Positions 1 to 6,222 of a DNA stretch of 21,192 bases are shown piece after piece. The notes beneath the pieces were generated by a model that did not search any database, was not told the origin of the DNA, and saw nothing but the letters and a program-made list of their open reading frames with translations. The stretch spans positions 1 through 21,192 of the forward strand of contig DATDKF010000065.1 in the NCBI GenBank assembly GCA_036520135.1, given 5' to 3'. Position numbers and translations under genes: made by a program. The number at the start of each line of letters is the position of its first letter. Position 1 is the stretch's first letter. The stretch is from DASSUW01 sp036520135. Lineage in GTDB: Bacteria; Actinomycetota; Thermoleophilia; Solirubrobacterales; Solirubrobacteraceae.

Positions 1-1
1 C

Positions 2-1015
2 GCGGACGCCGCCGTCGACGCGCTGGAGTCCGTGCCCGGCCGCTTCGTGCTCGCCTACGGGAACATCCAGCAGGGCCCGTGGGAGTGGTCGGCGTCGAAG
101 GACTTCCGCTCGTTCGTCGAGCGCCGCTTCGGCAGCAAGGACGACATGCTCGGCTTCCAGATGGCGTTCGACGTCACCGGCGACCCCGAGTTTCCGGAGA
201 AGGCGGCGTTCGAAGTCGCGCGCGAGCTCGGCGTCCCGGTCACCACGCACGCCGGCGTGTGGGGCGCGACCAACGACGACGGCATCAAGCTCATGCACGA
301 CCACGGCTTCATGGAGCCGGGTCACATCTACGTCCACGCGGCAACACTGACCGAGGACTCCTACAACCGCATCGCCGCCACCGGCGGCTCGGTGTCGGTC
401 TCGACCGAGAGCGAGCAGAGCGCCGGCCAGGGCTACCCGCCGACGTGGCAGCTGCGCAAGCACGGCATCCCCGTGTCTCTGTCGATGGACTCGAGCGTGT
501 GGTGGAGCGGCGCCCTCGTCGGCGCCATGCGCACCACGCTCGGCGCCGACCGCTCGCGCGAGCACCGGGAGGCGCCTTCGAAGCAGGCGACGGTCACCAA
601 CCACCACCTGCGCGCCGAGCAGGTCGTCGACTGGGCGACCCGCGGCGGCTCGAAGGCGCTCGGCATGGACGCGCTGATCGGCAGCCTCGAGCCCGGCAAG
701 AAGGCGGACGTCGTGCTGGTTCGCAACGACGACTCGCCGGTGATGTTCCCGGTGCTGCACCCGTACGGCCACGTCGCCTTCCAGGCCCAGCGCGCCGACG
801 TGCACACCGTGGTCGTCAACGGCCGCGTCGTCAAGCACGAGGGCAAGCTCGTGGGAGTCGATCTCACGCGCGCGCGAGCCGCGATCGAGGAGACCGTCGC
901 GTTCGCGCAAAGTACCCTCGGTGATGCCTGGACAGGCGGCATGCACCCCGAGATCCCCGAGCGGCAGGTCCTCGAGAACCCGTATCAGTACACCGAGTGG
1001 GGGAAGGCTTCGTGA
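2..1015 (+). CDS. Amidohydrolase family protein, C-terminal part (5'-truncated by window edge)
   Basis: The frame is open from base 2, so the gene begins before the window; 337 residues are visible. It looks like the C-terminal two-thirds of a metal-dependent hydrolase of the chlorohydrolase/cytosine-deaminase type. The visible catalytic positions are the His of THAGVWG (codon at 248), the His of VHAATLT (335) and the Asp of LSMDSS (488), which match the strand-5 His, strand-6 His and strand-8 Asp metal and proton-shuttle positions of the superfamily. The N-terminal HxH motif would lie upstream of the window. The end shows the usual return to the small beta domain (GSLEPGKKADVVLV, VVNGRVV). 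Its stop overlaps the GTG of the ring-cleavage dioxygenase by 4 nt, so the two are probably co-translated and may act in one catabolic route. The substrate cannot be read from the sequence. Confidence 0.9.
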   Translation, partial: ADAAVDALESVPGRFVLAYGNIQQGPWEWSASKDFRSFVERRFGSKDDMLGFQMAFDVTGDPEFPEKAAFEVARELGVPVTTHAGVWGATNDDGIKLMHDHGFMEPGHIYVHAATLTEDSYNRIAATGGSVSVSTESEQSAGQGYPPTWQLRKHGIPVSLSMDSSVWWSGALVGAMRTTLGADRSREHREAPSKQATVTNHHLRAEQVVDWATRGGSKALGMDALIGSLEPGKKADVVLVRNDDSPVMFPVLHPYGHVAFQAQRADVHTVVVNGRVVKHEGKLVGVDLTRARAAIEETVAFAQSTLGDAWTGGMHPEIPERQVLENPYQYTEWGKAS

Positions 1016-1797
1016 GCGTTTCGATACAGACCGATCGGCTGGCACAGGTCGTGCCGGACGCCCTGGCGGCGATCCACGAGGTGCTGGAGCGGCACCGCGT
1101 CACCGAGGACGAGTGGTACGCGGTGCTGGCGTTCCTGACCGAGGTCGGGCGCGCCGACGAGTTCATCCTGCTGTCCGACGTCACGCGCACGTCGGTCCTG
1201 ATCGACGCGCTGTCGCACGGCGAGGACGAGTCCGGCGCCACGGCGAGCGACGTCGAGGGCCCGCTCTACACCGATGACCCGCCGTGGCGGGAGAAGCCCG
1301 CGCGGATCTACGAGGACTACGAGGGGATGGCGGACGACGACCCGCTGTTCGTCCGCGGCACGGTGACCGCGACCGACGGCACGCCGCTGCCGGAGGCGGT
1401 CGTCGACGTCTGGCAGACCGGCCCCGATGGTGGCTACGACATCTGGGACGAGCGCCAGCCGGAGGGCAACTTCCGCGGGCGCGTCCGCGTAGAGGAGGAC
1501 GGCAGCTACGAGTTCCAGACGATGCTGCCGCGGCCGTACACGGTGCCGACGCGCGGCCCGGTCGGCCGCTACCTTGACGCGATGGGCCAGCACCCGTGGC
1601 GCCCGGCGCACATCCACTTCAAGGTCACCGCGCCCGGCCACAAGACGCTCGTGACGCAGGTGTTCTTCCCCGACGATCCGTACCTGGAGAACGACACGAT
1701 CGGTGCGGTGAAGCCGGCGCTCGTGCGACCGGTCGCCAAGCACGACGACCACCTCACGTGCGACTTCGACATCGCGCTGGCGCCGCAGTCAGCCTGA
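1012..1797 (+). CDS. Intradiol ring-cleavage dioxygenase (catechol/hydroxyquinol 1,2-dioxygenase family)
   Basis: This 261-residue protein should cleave an aromatic ring between two adjacent hydroxyl groups using non-haem Fe(III). The four iron ligands are visible: Tyr142 (GGYDIWD), Tyr176 (PRPYTVP), His200 and His202 (RPAHIHF). Their spacing closely follows catechol 1,2-dioxygenase. An N-terminal helical region (about 1-80) resembles the dimerisation domain of the catechol/hydroxyquinol branch, and the intradiol core follows (about 95-255). The GTG at 1012 is chosen because GGGGGAAGG sits about 5 nt upstream and it overlaps the previous stop by 4 nt; a GTG at 997 is possible but poorly placed. 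The Trp-Gln segment (VDVWQTGPDG) resembles hydroxyquinol enzymes more than classical catechol enzymes, but that subfamily call is an inference. It follows the amidohydrolase, suggesting degradation of a nitrogen-containing or substituted aromatic compound. Confidence 0.9.
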   Translation: MSVSIQTDRLAQVVPDALAAIHEVLERHRVTEDEWYAVLAFLTEVGRADEFILLSDVTRTSVLIDALSHGEDESGATASDVEGPLYTDDPPWREKPARIYEDYEGMADDDPLFVRGTVTATDGTPLPEAVVDVWQTGPDGGYDIWDERQPEGNFRGRVRVEEDGSYEFQTMLPRPYTVPTRGPVGRYLDAMGQHPWRPAHIHFKVTAPGHKTLVTQVFFPDDPYLENDTIGAVKPALVRPVAKHDDHLTCDFDIALAPQSA

Positions 1798-2444
1798 CGT
1801 TCGACAACCTCGGCGAGGTCACCGCGCTGGAGCGCGGCGAGTGGCCCGACGACGCGCCGCTCGGGCGCCACTGGTCGGTCACGCGGGCGCTGCCGCGGAT
1901 CCTCGACGCGCTCGCCGAGTCCGGGATCGAGGCGACGTTCTTCGTCGAGGGACTGAACGCCGAGCTGTACCCGGACACGCTGCGCGAGCTCGCCGCCGCC
2001 GGCCACGAGGTCGGCCTGCACGGCTGGCGGCACGAGCCGTGGGGCGAGCTTGATCCCGAGCGCGAGCGCGAGCTGCTCGAGCGCGGCGTCGAGCGCTTCG
2101 GCGCGCTGGGGCTGCGGCCCGTGAGCTTCCGGCCGCCGGGCGGCGACCTCACGCCGGCCACGCTCGGGCTGCTGCGCGAGCTCGGCTTCGAGTACTGCTC
2201 GCCCGCGGGTGACGCCGTCGAGGAGCGGGACGGGATCACCGTGATCCCCTTCCACTGGCCGCTCGTCGACGCCTGGTACTACCTCCTGAGCTTCGCGGGG
2301 CCGCCGGAACCGGCCGCCCTGCGCGCGGCGGTGATGGAGGCGCTCGACGGCGGCGGCCACACCACGCTGATCTTCCACCCGTTCCTCACCGACACCGAAG
2401 AGCGGTTCGCCGTGCTGCGCGACGTGCTGGAGCGGATCCGCTAG
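1758..2444 (+). CDS. Polysaccharide deacetylase family (NodB-homology) protein
   Basis: This is a NodB-fold carbohydrate-esterase-4-like protein of about 215-228 residues. Motif 1 is TFDN (Asp16) instead of the usual TFDD, motif 2 is HGWRH (His88 and His92, the HxxxH metal pair), motif 3 is RPPGGD (125-130), and a late FHP (His207) is present. The second Asp of motif 1, a metal ligand in classical enzymes, is Asn here, so chemistry or metal use may differ. No signal peptide is visible, so a cytoplasmic role (small-molecule amide or urea-type hydrolysis) is as likely as wall modification. The start is uncertain: the in-frame GTG at 1758 lies 40 nt inside the dioxygenase gene and lacks a good ribosome site; a non-canonical CTG near 1794, just before the conserved LTFDNLGE, is the alternative. 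The stop overlaps the converging methyltransferase stop in CTAG. Confidence 0.82.
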   Translation: MRLRHRAGAAVSLTFDNLGEVTALERGEWPDDAPLGRHWSVTRALPRILDALAESGIEATFFVEGLNAELYPDTLRELAAAGHEVGLHGWRHEPWGELDPERERELLERGVERFGALGLRPVSFRPPGGDLTPATLGLLRELGFEYCSPAGDAVEERDGITVIPFHWPLVDAWYYLLSFAGPPEPAALRAAVMEALDGGGHTTLIFHPFLTDTEERFAVLRDVLERIR

Positions 2445-3478
2445 AGCCGCTCGCGGACGATGCGTGCGCCGTCGACGAGCGCGCGCAGCTTGGCGAACGC
2501 GAGGTCGCGCGGCAGGTACTTCATCCCGCAGTCCGGGCCGACCTGGAGCCGCTCGGGCGGGATCACCGCGAGCGCCGCCTCGATCCGCTCGGCCACCTGC
2601 TCGGGCGTCTCGGGCTCGGGGTCGGACAGGTCGAGCACGCCGACCGCGACGGTCTTGCCGGCCAGCGGCTCGAGCACCGCGACGTCGAGCCGCGGTTGCG
2701 CGGCCTCGATCGCCAGGATGTCCGCCGCGCAGTCCTTGAGCTCGGCCAGGAACGGGTAGCCGGGCGGGCGGTCGTGGACGACATGCGCGTAGCCGAAGCA
2801 CGTGTGCAGCGCGGTGGTGCCGCCGACGCCGTCGAGCGCGCGGTCGATCGCCGGGAGCGCGAACGCGCGCGCCTTCTCGGCCCGCGACTGCAGCCACGGC
2901 TCGTCGATCTGCACGATGTCGGCGCCCGCCGCGAACAGGTCGCGCACCTCCTCGTTGACCGCCGCGGCGAAGTCCAGCGCCAGCTCCGCCTCGTCGTCGT
3001 AGGCCTCGTTGAACGCCTGCTGGCTCATCGTGAACGGGCCGGGCAGCGTGATCTTGACCGTGCGGTCCGTGTGGGCGCGTAGGAAGCGCAGGTCCTCGAC
3101 CTCGACCGGGCGGGTGCGCCGGATGCGGCCGACGACGCGGGGGACCGCGTTGGTGCCGCCGGCGCGGCCGGGCACCATGGCCGGGTTGTCGATGTCGAGC
3201 CCGTCGAGCGCGGTCGCGAAGCGGTTCGAGTAGCTCTCGCGGCGGATCTCGCCGTCAGTCACGATGTCCACGCCCGCCCGCTCCTGGTCGGCGATCGCGA
3301 GCGCGGTCGCGTCGTCCTGCGCCTGGGCGAGATAGGGCTCGGGCACGCGCCACAGCTCCTGCGCGCGCACGCGCGGCGGCAGCGTGCCGCGCAGCCGCTC
3401 GCGGTCGACCAGCCAGTCGGGCTGCGGGTAGCTGCCGATGACCGTGGTCGCGATCACGACGCCGTGCGCTGTCGGCAC
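2441..3478 (-). CDS. MetE-like cobalamin-independent methionine synthase, C-terminal-domain-only form
   Basis: The 345-residue protein corresponds to the catalytic C-terminal barrel of MetE, without the N-terminal domain that makes classical MetE about 750 residues long. It begins with the typical TTVIGSYPQPDWL. Zinc-site residues appear as His225 and Cys227 (LHTCFGY), probably Glu258, and Cys317 (PDCGMKYL); QIDEP (190-194) is the conserved acidic strand. Known short forms transfer a methyl group to homocysteine or a related thiol from a donor other than the usual folate polyglutamate, or act in other thiol chemistry, so the exact reaction is open. The start shown is GTG at 3478; a second GTG at 3457 immediately before IATTVIGSYPQP is equally plausible, and neither has a clear ribosome site. 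It diverges from the MDR oxidoreductase with about 50 nt between them. Confidence 0.88.
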   Translation of the reverse strand: MPTAHGVVIATTVIGSYPQPDWLVDRERLRGTLPPRVRAQELWRVPEPYLAQAQDDATALAIADQERAGVDIVTDGEIRRESYSNRFATALDGLDIDNPAMVPGRAGGTNAVPRVVGRIRRTRPVEVEDLRFLRAHTDRTVKITLPGPFTMSQQAFNEAYDDEAELALDFAAAVNEEVRDLFAAGADIVQIDEPWLQSRAEKARAFALPAIDRALDGVGGTTALHTCFGYAHVVHDRPPGYPFLAELKDCAADILAIEAAQPRLDVAVLEPLAGKTVAVGVLDLSDPEPETPEQVAERIEAALAVIPPERLQVGPDCGMKYLPRDLAFAKLRALVDGARIVRERL

Positions 3479-3498
3479 GCGCGGAAGATTAACGGCGT

Positions 3499-3524
3499 CG
3501 ATCGTCGATGCTGGTCTACGATCG
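3499..3524. promoter_or_regulatory. Inverted repeat in divergent gap (candidate operator)
   Basis: CGATCGT (3499-3505) and ACGATCG (3518-3524) are exact 7-nt inverted arms separated by 12 nt. They lie in the short space between the divergent MetE-like and MDR genes, where promoters for both must sit. A repeat of this length can arise by chance in GC-rich DNA, so its role as a binding site is only a suggestion. Confidence 0.3.
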
Positions 3525-3528
3525 GCCG

Positions 3529-4434
3529 ATGAGGGCGTTCATCCTCCCGGGCTTCGGCGAGGCCCCCCTGCGCGACGACGTGCCCGAGCCCGCGCCGGGC
3601 GACACCGAGGTGCTCGTGCGCGTGCAGGCGTCGTCGATCAACCCCGTCGACAGCGCGATCGCCGCCGGGATGCTCGACGGCATGGTCGAGCACGAGTTCC
3701 CGGTCACGCTGGGCCGGGACTACGCCGGGGTGGTCGAGCAGGCCGGATCGGGCGTCAGCGGCGTGGCTGCGGGCGACACCGTCTTCGGGTTCATCCGGCA
3801 CGCGGATCCGACGGTGCGCGACGGCAGCTGGGCCGAGCTGATCACGGTGCCCGCGGCCGCCCGCGTCCCCGACGGCGTCGACATCGCCGCGGCCGGCGCC
3901 GCGCCGCTGGCGGGGATCACGGCGCTGGCGGCGATCGACGCGCTCGAGCTCAGCAGTGGCGACCGGGTGCTGATCGTTGGCGCCACCGGTGGCGTCGGCA
4001 GCTTCGCGGTCCAGCTCGCCGCCCACGCGGGCGCGACCGTCGTCGCGCCGGCCCTGCCCGAGGACGAGGAGTACCTGCGCGGCCTGGGCGCGGGCGAGCT
4101 GCCCGCGCGCGACGGCGACCTGAGCGGCCTCGACGGGGTCGACGCCCTGCTCGATGTCGTGTCCTACACGCCGGAAGCGCTGGGCGTCTACGAGGCGGCG
4201 CTCAAGCCGGGCGGGCGCGTCGTGTCGCCGATCGGCGCCGCCGGCGACGGTCCCGGGCGCACGAACGTGATGGCGCTGCCGACCGCCGCGAATCTGGAGC
4301 GGCTCGGCGCGCTGCTCGCCGACGGCACGCTGACCGTGCCGATCCGGCGCAGCTACGGCCTCGCGCAGGCCGGCGACGGGCTCCAGGCCCTGGTCGCCGA
4401 GCACACGCAGGGCAAGCTCGGCCTGACGATCTAA
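3529..4434 (+). CDS. MDR-family NAD(P)H:quinone oxidoreductase-like protein
   Basis: A 301-residue medium-chain dehydrogenase/reductase of the zinc-free quinone oxidoreductase type. The GroES-like N-terminal domain (about 1-115) contains SSINPVDSAI and GRDYAGVV, and the Rossmann domain starts with the NAD(P)H-binding loop GATGGVG (151-157). There is no cysteine cluster for a structural zinc and no catalytic zinc Cys/His pattern. It probably reduces a quinone or an alpha,beta-unsaturated carbonyl with NAD(P)H; the substrate is unknown. The ATG at 3529 is preferred over the ATG at 3508 because MRAFILPGFG is the normal family N-terminus. The stop TAA overlaps the stop of the converging membrane-protein gene (CTAA). 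The gene diverges from the MetE-like gene and has no obvious functional partner nearby. Confidence 0.88.
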   Translation: MRAFILPGFGEAPLRDDVPEPAPGDTEVLVRVQASSINPVDSAIAAGMLDGMVEHEFPVTLGRDYAGVVEQAGSGVSGVAAGDTVFGFIRHADPTVRDGSWAELITVPAAARVPDGVDIAAAGAAPLAGITALAAIDALELSSGDRVLIVGATGGVGSFAVQLAAHAGATVVAPALPEDEEYLRGLGAGELPARDGDLSGLDGVDALLDVVSYTPEALGVYEAALKPGGRVVSPIGAAGDGPGRTNVMALPTAANLERLGALLADGTLTVPIRRSYGLAQAGDGLQALVAEHTQGKLGLTI

Positions 4435-5111
4435 CTCTCGACGCCGGTCGCCTCGTGCGAGGCGCCGATGGGCTTGGACTCCGGCGATCCGCGCTGGCGC
4501 AGGTAGATCGCGAGCACCGCCATCGAACCGACGGCGAGGAACTCGGACTGCCAGTTCTGCAGCGTGCGGTCCCAGAAGTCCGACGTGCCGAGGTACTGGA
4601 ACAGCGACAGCGCCGCCTCGTGGTGGTCGAGCTGCTCGGCGTTGTAGGCGATCCGGCCGGTGACGCCTTGGGCGAACCACGTGAGCACCCAGATCGTCGT
4701 CATCACGAGCAGCAGCGAGTTCGACAGCAGGAACGTGCGCAGGCCGCCCGGCCGCGCCCACGCGGGCGAGTCCGTGGTGGCGTGCTCGCGCAGCTTCTGG
4801 TCCTCGTCGCTCTCGCGGCCGATCTTGTTCCGCGGCTTGGACTCCGGCGAGCCGCGCTGGAACAGCCAGATCGTGGCTCCGATGTAGAGCGTGAACTGCA
4901 GGTACTCCGACTGCCAGTTCTCCATCACGTCGACGGCGAACTCCGACGAGGTCACGTACTGCAGCAGCGTGATCGGGTCGCCCTGGTGCGCGAGCTGGTC
5001 GTGGTTGAACGCCGAGTGACCGACCAGCGCCTGGCCGATCAGCGCCGCCAGAAAGATCGCCAGGAAGAACAGGCTCAGGCCGTTGTCGCGCACGAACCGC
5101 ATCGCCCTCAC
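4431..5111 (-). CDS. Internally duplicated membrane protein (DUF6766-like)
   Basis: A 226-residue membrane protein made of two copies of one unit, roughly residues 1-94 and 121-214. Each copy has an N-terminal hydrophobic helix (about 11-31 and 127-148), a segment with FQY or LQY, the signature NWQSE(Y/F)L, a second hydrophobic helix, and the closing QRGSPESKP. A charged linker (about 95-120) joins them. I recognise this as similar to proteins labelled DUF6766; no function is known. The start is GTG at 5111, overlapping the stop of the upstream 27-residue gene by 4 nt; an ATG at 5102 is the alternative. It is the last gene of a minus-strand unit with the lipoprotein and the small membrane peptide, suggesting a shared envelope role. 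The stop overlaps that of the converging MDR gene. Confidence 0.85.
   Translation of the reverse strand: MRAMRFVRDNGLSLFFLAIFLAALIGQALVGHSAFNHDQLAHQGDPITLLQYVTSSEFAVDVMENWQSEYLQFTLYIGATIWLFQRGSPESKPRNKIGRESDEDQKLREHATTDSPAWARPGGLRTFLLSNSLLLVMTTIWVLTWFAQGVTGRIAYNAEQLDHHEAALSLFQYLGTSDFWDRTLQNWQSEFLAVGSMAVLAIYLRQRGSPESKPIGASHEATGVES
4471..4497 (-). repeat. Direct repeat copy A inside the duplicated membrane-protein gene
   Basis: This 27-nt stretch matches 4834-4860 at 26 of 27 positions. Both encode the QRGSPESKP signature that closes each half of the protein, so the repeat is part of the gene-internal duplication. Confidence 0.85.
4834..4860 (-). repeat. Direct repeat copy B inside the duplicated membrane-protein gene
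   Basis: Partner of the 27-nt repeat at 4471-4497, with one mismatch (g for t, a silent change). It encodes the closing signature of the first half. Confidence 0.85.
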
Positions 5112-5191
5112 GCCCCCATGAAGCCGAGGACGAGCGAGTACGTGATGCCGACGGTGATCAGCACGAGGTAGAGCACGAAGACGGTGCGCAT
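5108..5191 (-). CDS. 27-residue single-pass membrane peptide
   Basis: A very short gene that fits exactly between its neighbours. Its ATG (5191-5189) shares one base with the stop of the lipoprotein gene (TGATG), and its TGA overlaps the GTG of the duplicated membrane protein by 4 nt. GGAG lies 5 nt upstream of the ATG. The product begins MRTVFVLYLVLITVG and is almost entirely hydrophobic, giving one membrane helix with a positive Arg2 at the N-terminus and no charge after it. Such peptides often serve as small subunits or regulators of membrane complexes; here the likely partner is the adjacent membrane protein or the lipoprotein, by position only. The exact nesting and ribosome site are the evidence that it is translated; no family is recognised. 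Confidence 0.68.
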   Translation of the reverse strand: MRTVFVLYLVLITVGITYSLVLGFMGA

Positions 5192-5595
5192 CAGGACTCC
5201 AGCTCGCAGTCCATCGGGATCTCGGTCGGCGGCCCCCCGGCGTCGCGGCAGCCGGCCGCCTCGATCCGCCAGCCGTCGTTGGTGCGCTCGGCGAAGACCG
5301 TCGCGCCGTTGTCGAGCCGGACCGCGGCGTTGAACGCGAACACCTCGACGCTGCGCGGGGCGCCCTCGGAGAGCTGCAGCCGGCCGACCGCGTCGGAGCA
5401 GTCGCTCTGCTCCTCCTGCTCGAGCGCCTGCACGGTGGAGTCGGTCAGCTGGGCGCACGCCTGCGCGCCGTCGTCGCTCGCCAGTGCGCCGAAGAAGTGC
5501 TCGGTCACCGCCTCGACGCGCGCGCGGTCGTCGTCGCGACCGCACCCGACCATGAACGGCGTCGCGAGCAGGACGCCCAGCACCAAGAGACGCAT
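5191..5595 (-). CDS. Secreted lipoprotein with NTF2-like domain
   Basis: A 134-residue protein with a lipoprotein signal peptide: MRLLVLGVLLATPFMVGC, with Cys18 as the probable lipid-modified residue (lipobox MVGC). The mature part (helical DDDRARVEAVTEHFFGAL, then a strand-rich segment with SVEVFAFNAAVRLDNGATVFAERTNDGWRIEAAGC) has the pattern of small NTF2-like domains common in actinobacterial lipoproteins; these hold no known catalytic residues. Four further cysteines (in QACAQL, SDCSDA, AAGCRD and MDCELES) may form disulfides outside the membrane. The ATG at 5595 is supported by GGAGGT upstream. It is the first gene of a minus-strand unit with the 27-residue peptide and the duplicated membrane protein, and it diverges from the zinc-ribbon gene. 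Confidence 0.82.
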   Translation of the reverse strand: MRLLVLGVLLATPFMVGCGRDDDRARVEAVTEHFFGALASDDGAQACAQLTDSTVQALEQEEQSDCSDAVGRLQLSEGAPRSVEVFAFNAAVRLDNGATVFAERTNDGWRIEAAGCRDAGGPPTEIPMDCELES

Positions 5596-5605
5596 CCCGG
5601 ACCTC

Positions 5606-5644
5606 CTACCCGCTGCGGTGCTTGCGCCACGCGCGTCTGGGTAG
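5606..5644. promoter_or_regulatory. Wide inverted repeat in divergent gap
   Basis: CTACCC (5606-5611) and GGGTAG (5639-5644) are exact inverted arms with 27 nt between them, in the gap between the divergent lipoprotein and zinc-ribbon genes. The core TACCC/GGGTA also appears in the inverted repeat at 7234-7250. The wide spacing makes it weak evidence for a binding site. Confidence 0.2.
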
Positions 5645-5674
5645 CCCTGGCGAAATCGATCCAGGAGGACTCTC

Positions 5675-5857
5675 ATGGCCAACCCCGTCCCCGCCGGCAG
5701 CGACGTCTCAGCCGGCACGTACAAGTGCACGAACTGCGGTTACGAGCTCCAGGTCGGCTCGACCGAGCACCTGCCGCCCTGCCCGGAGTGCGCGAACGGC
5801 GAGTACGCGACCGTCAGCGGCGGCGACAGCGCGCAGGATCCGTATCCGGAGAGCTAG
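5675..5857 (+). CDS. Small zinc-ribbon protein
   Basis: A 60-residue protein with two CxxC knuckles, Cys18/Cys21 (YKCTNCGYEL) and Cys36/Cys39 (PPCPECANG), spaced as in a rubredoxin-like zinc ribbon. The sequence between them (QVGSTEHLPPCPEC) matches the style of small 'zinc ribbon-containing' proteins (DUF1451-like) found widely in bacteria. No enzymatic residues are visible; it probably binds one zinc and may contact nucleic acid or protein. The start is well supported by AGGAGG 8 nt upstream. It converges with the His-rich membrane-protein gene, with only 10 nt between the two stop codons, and diverges from the lipoprotein gene. Confidence 0.88.
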   Translation: MANPVPAGSDVSAGTYKCTNCGYELQVGSTEHLPPCPECANGEYATVSGGDSAQDPYPES

Positions 5858-5867
5858 TGCCCCGCCA

Positions 5868-6155
5868 CTAGAGCTGCGAGGCGTCCGGGGCCCGGTCGCC
5901 GCTGTTATGGCGACCGTGGTGGCACCCGTGGTGCCGGCCGCCCATCCAGTCGCCGCGGCCCTGCTCGCTCTTCGGCTTGGCCGGCGGCGCGGCTTCGTCG
6001 CCGCCGGTCAGCGCCGACGCGCCGGCGGCCAGCGCTCCGGCGGTGAGCAGCGAGGCGGCGAGGGCGAGCACCCAACGGCGGCGGCGGCGCGGCGGGCGCC
6101 GCTCGGGGCCGTCGATGATCCGGAACGCGACGTCGTCGAAGCGTTCTGGCTCCAT
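5868..6155 (-). CDS. Small membrane protein with His-rich tail
   Basis: A 95-residue protein. The N-terminal cytoplasmic segment (MEPERFDDVAFRIIDGPERR) is followed by a basic stretch PPRRRRRW (21-28), one membrane helix (about 28-48, alanine- and leucine-rich) and an outside tail that ends in a His/Gly cluster GGRHHGCHHGRH (72-83) with one cysteine. The tail looks suited to binding a transition metal such as Cu, Zn or Ni, but this is inference from composition. The positive-inside rule places the N-terminus in the cytoplasm. GGGGAG lies upstream of the ATG at 6155, at a slightly long 12-nt spacing. The gene diverges from a single-cysteine peroxiredoxin, which could reflect a shared response to oxidant or metal stress. 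No family is recognised. Confidence 0.72.
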   Translation of the reverse strand: MEPERFDDVAFRIIDGPERRPPRRRRRWVLALAASLLTAGALAAGASALTGGDEAAPPAKPKSEQGRGDWMGGRHHGCHHGRHNSGDRAPDASQL

Positions 6156-6165
6156 GGCCGCAGCA

Positions 6166-6180
6166 TACTCCCCTGGAGTA
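6166..6180. promoter_or_regulatory. Compact palindrome between His-rich gene and peroxiredoxin (candidate operator)
   Basis: TACTCC-CCT-GGAGTA is a perfect 6+6 inverted repeat with a 3-nt centre. It lies 11 nt upstream of the minus-strand ATG and 43 nt upstream of the peroxiredoxin ATG. It overlaps the probable ribosome site of the minus-strand gene, so it could act at the DNA or RNA level, or be fortuitous. Confidence 0.35.
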
Positions 6181-6222
6181 GGTTTCTCCCGTGAGGCCCA
6201 AGCGCGACACCAGGAGGAAGAC

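Noticed and set aside
1758..1797. Frameshift or fusion between the dioxygenase and the deacetylase
   Set aside because: Both proteins are complete in separate frames; the overlap is explained by an unusual start, not by a broken gene.
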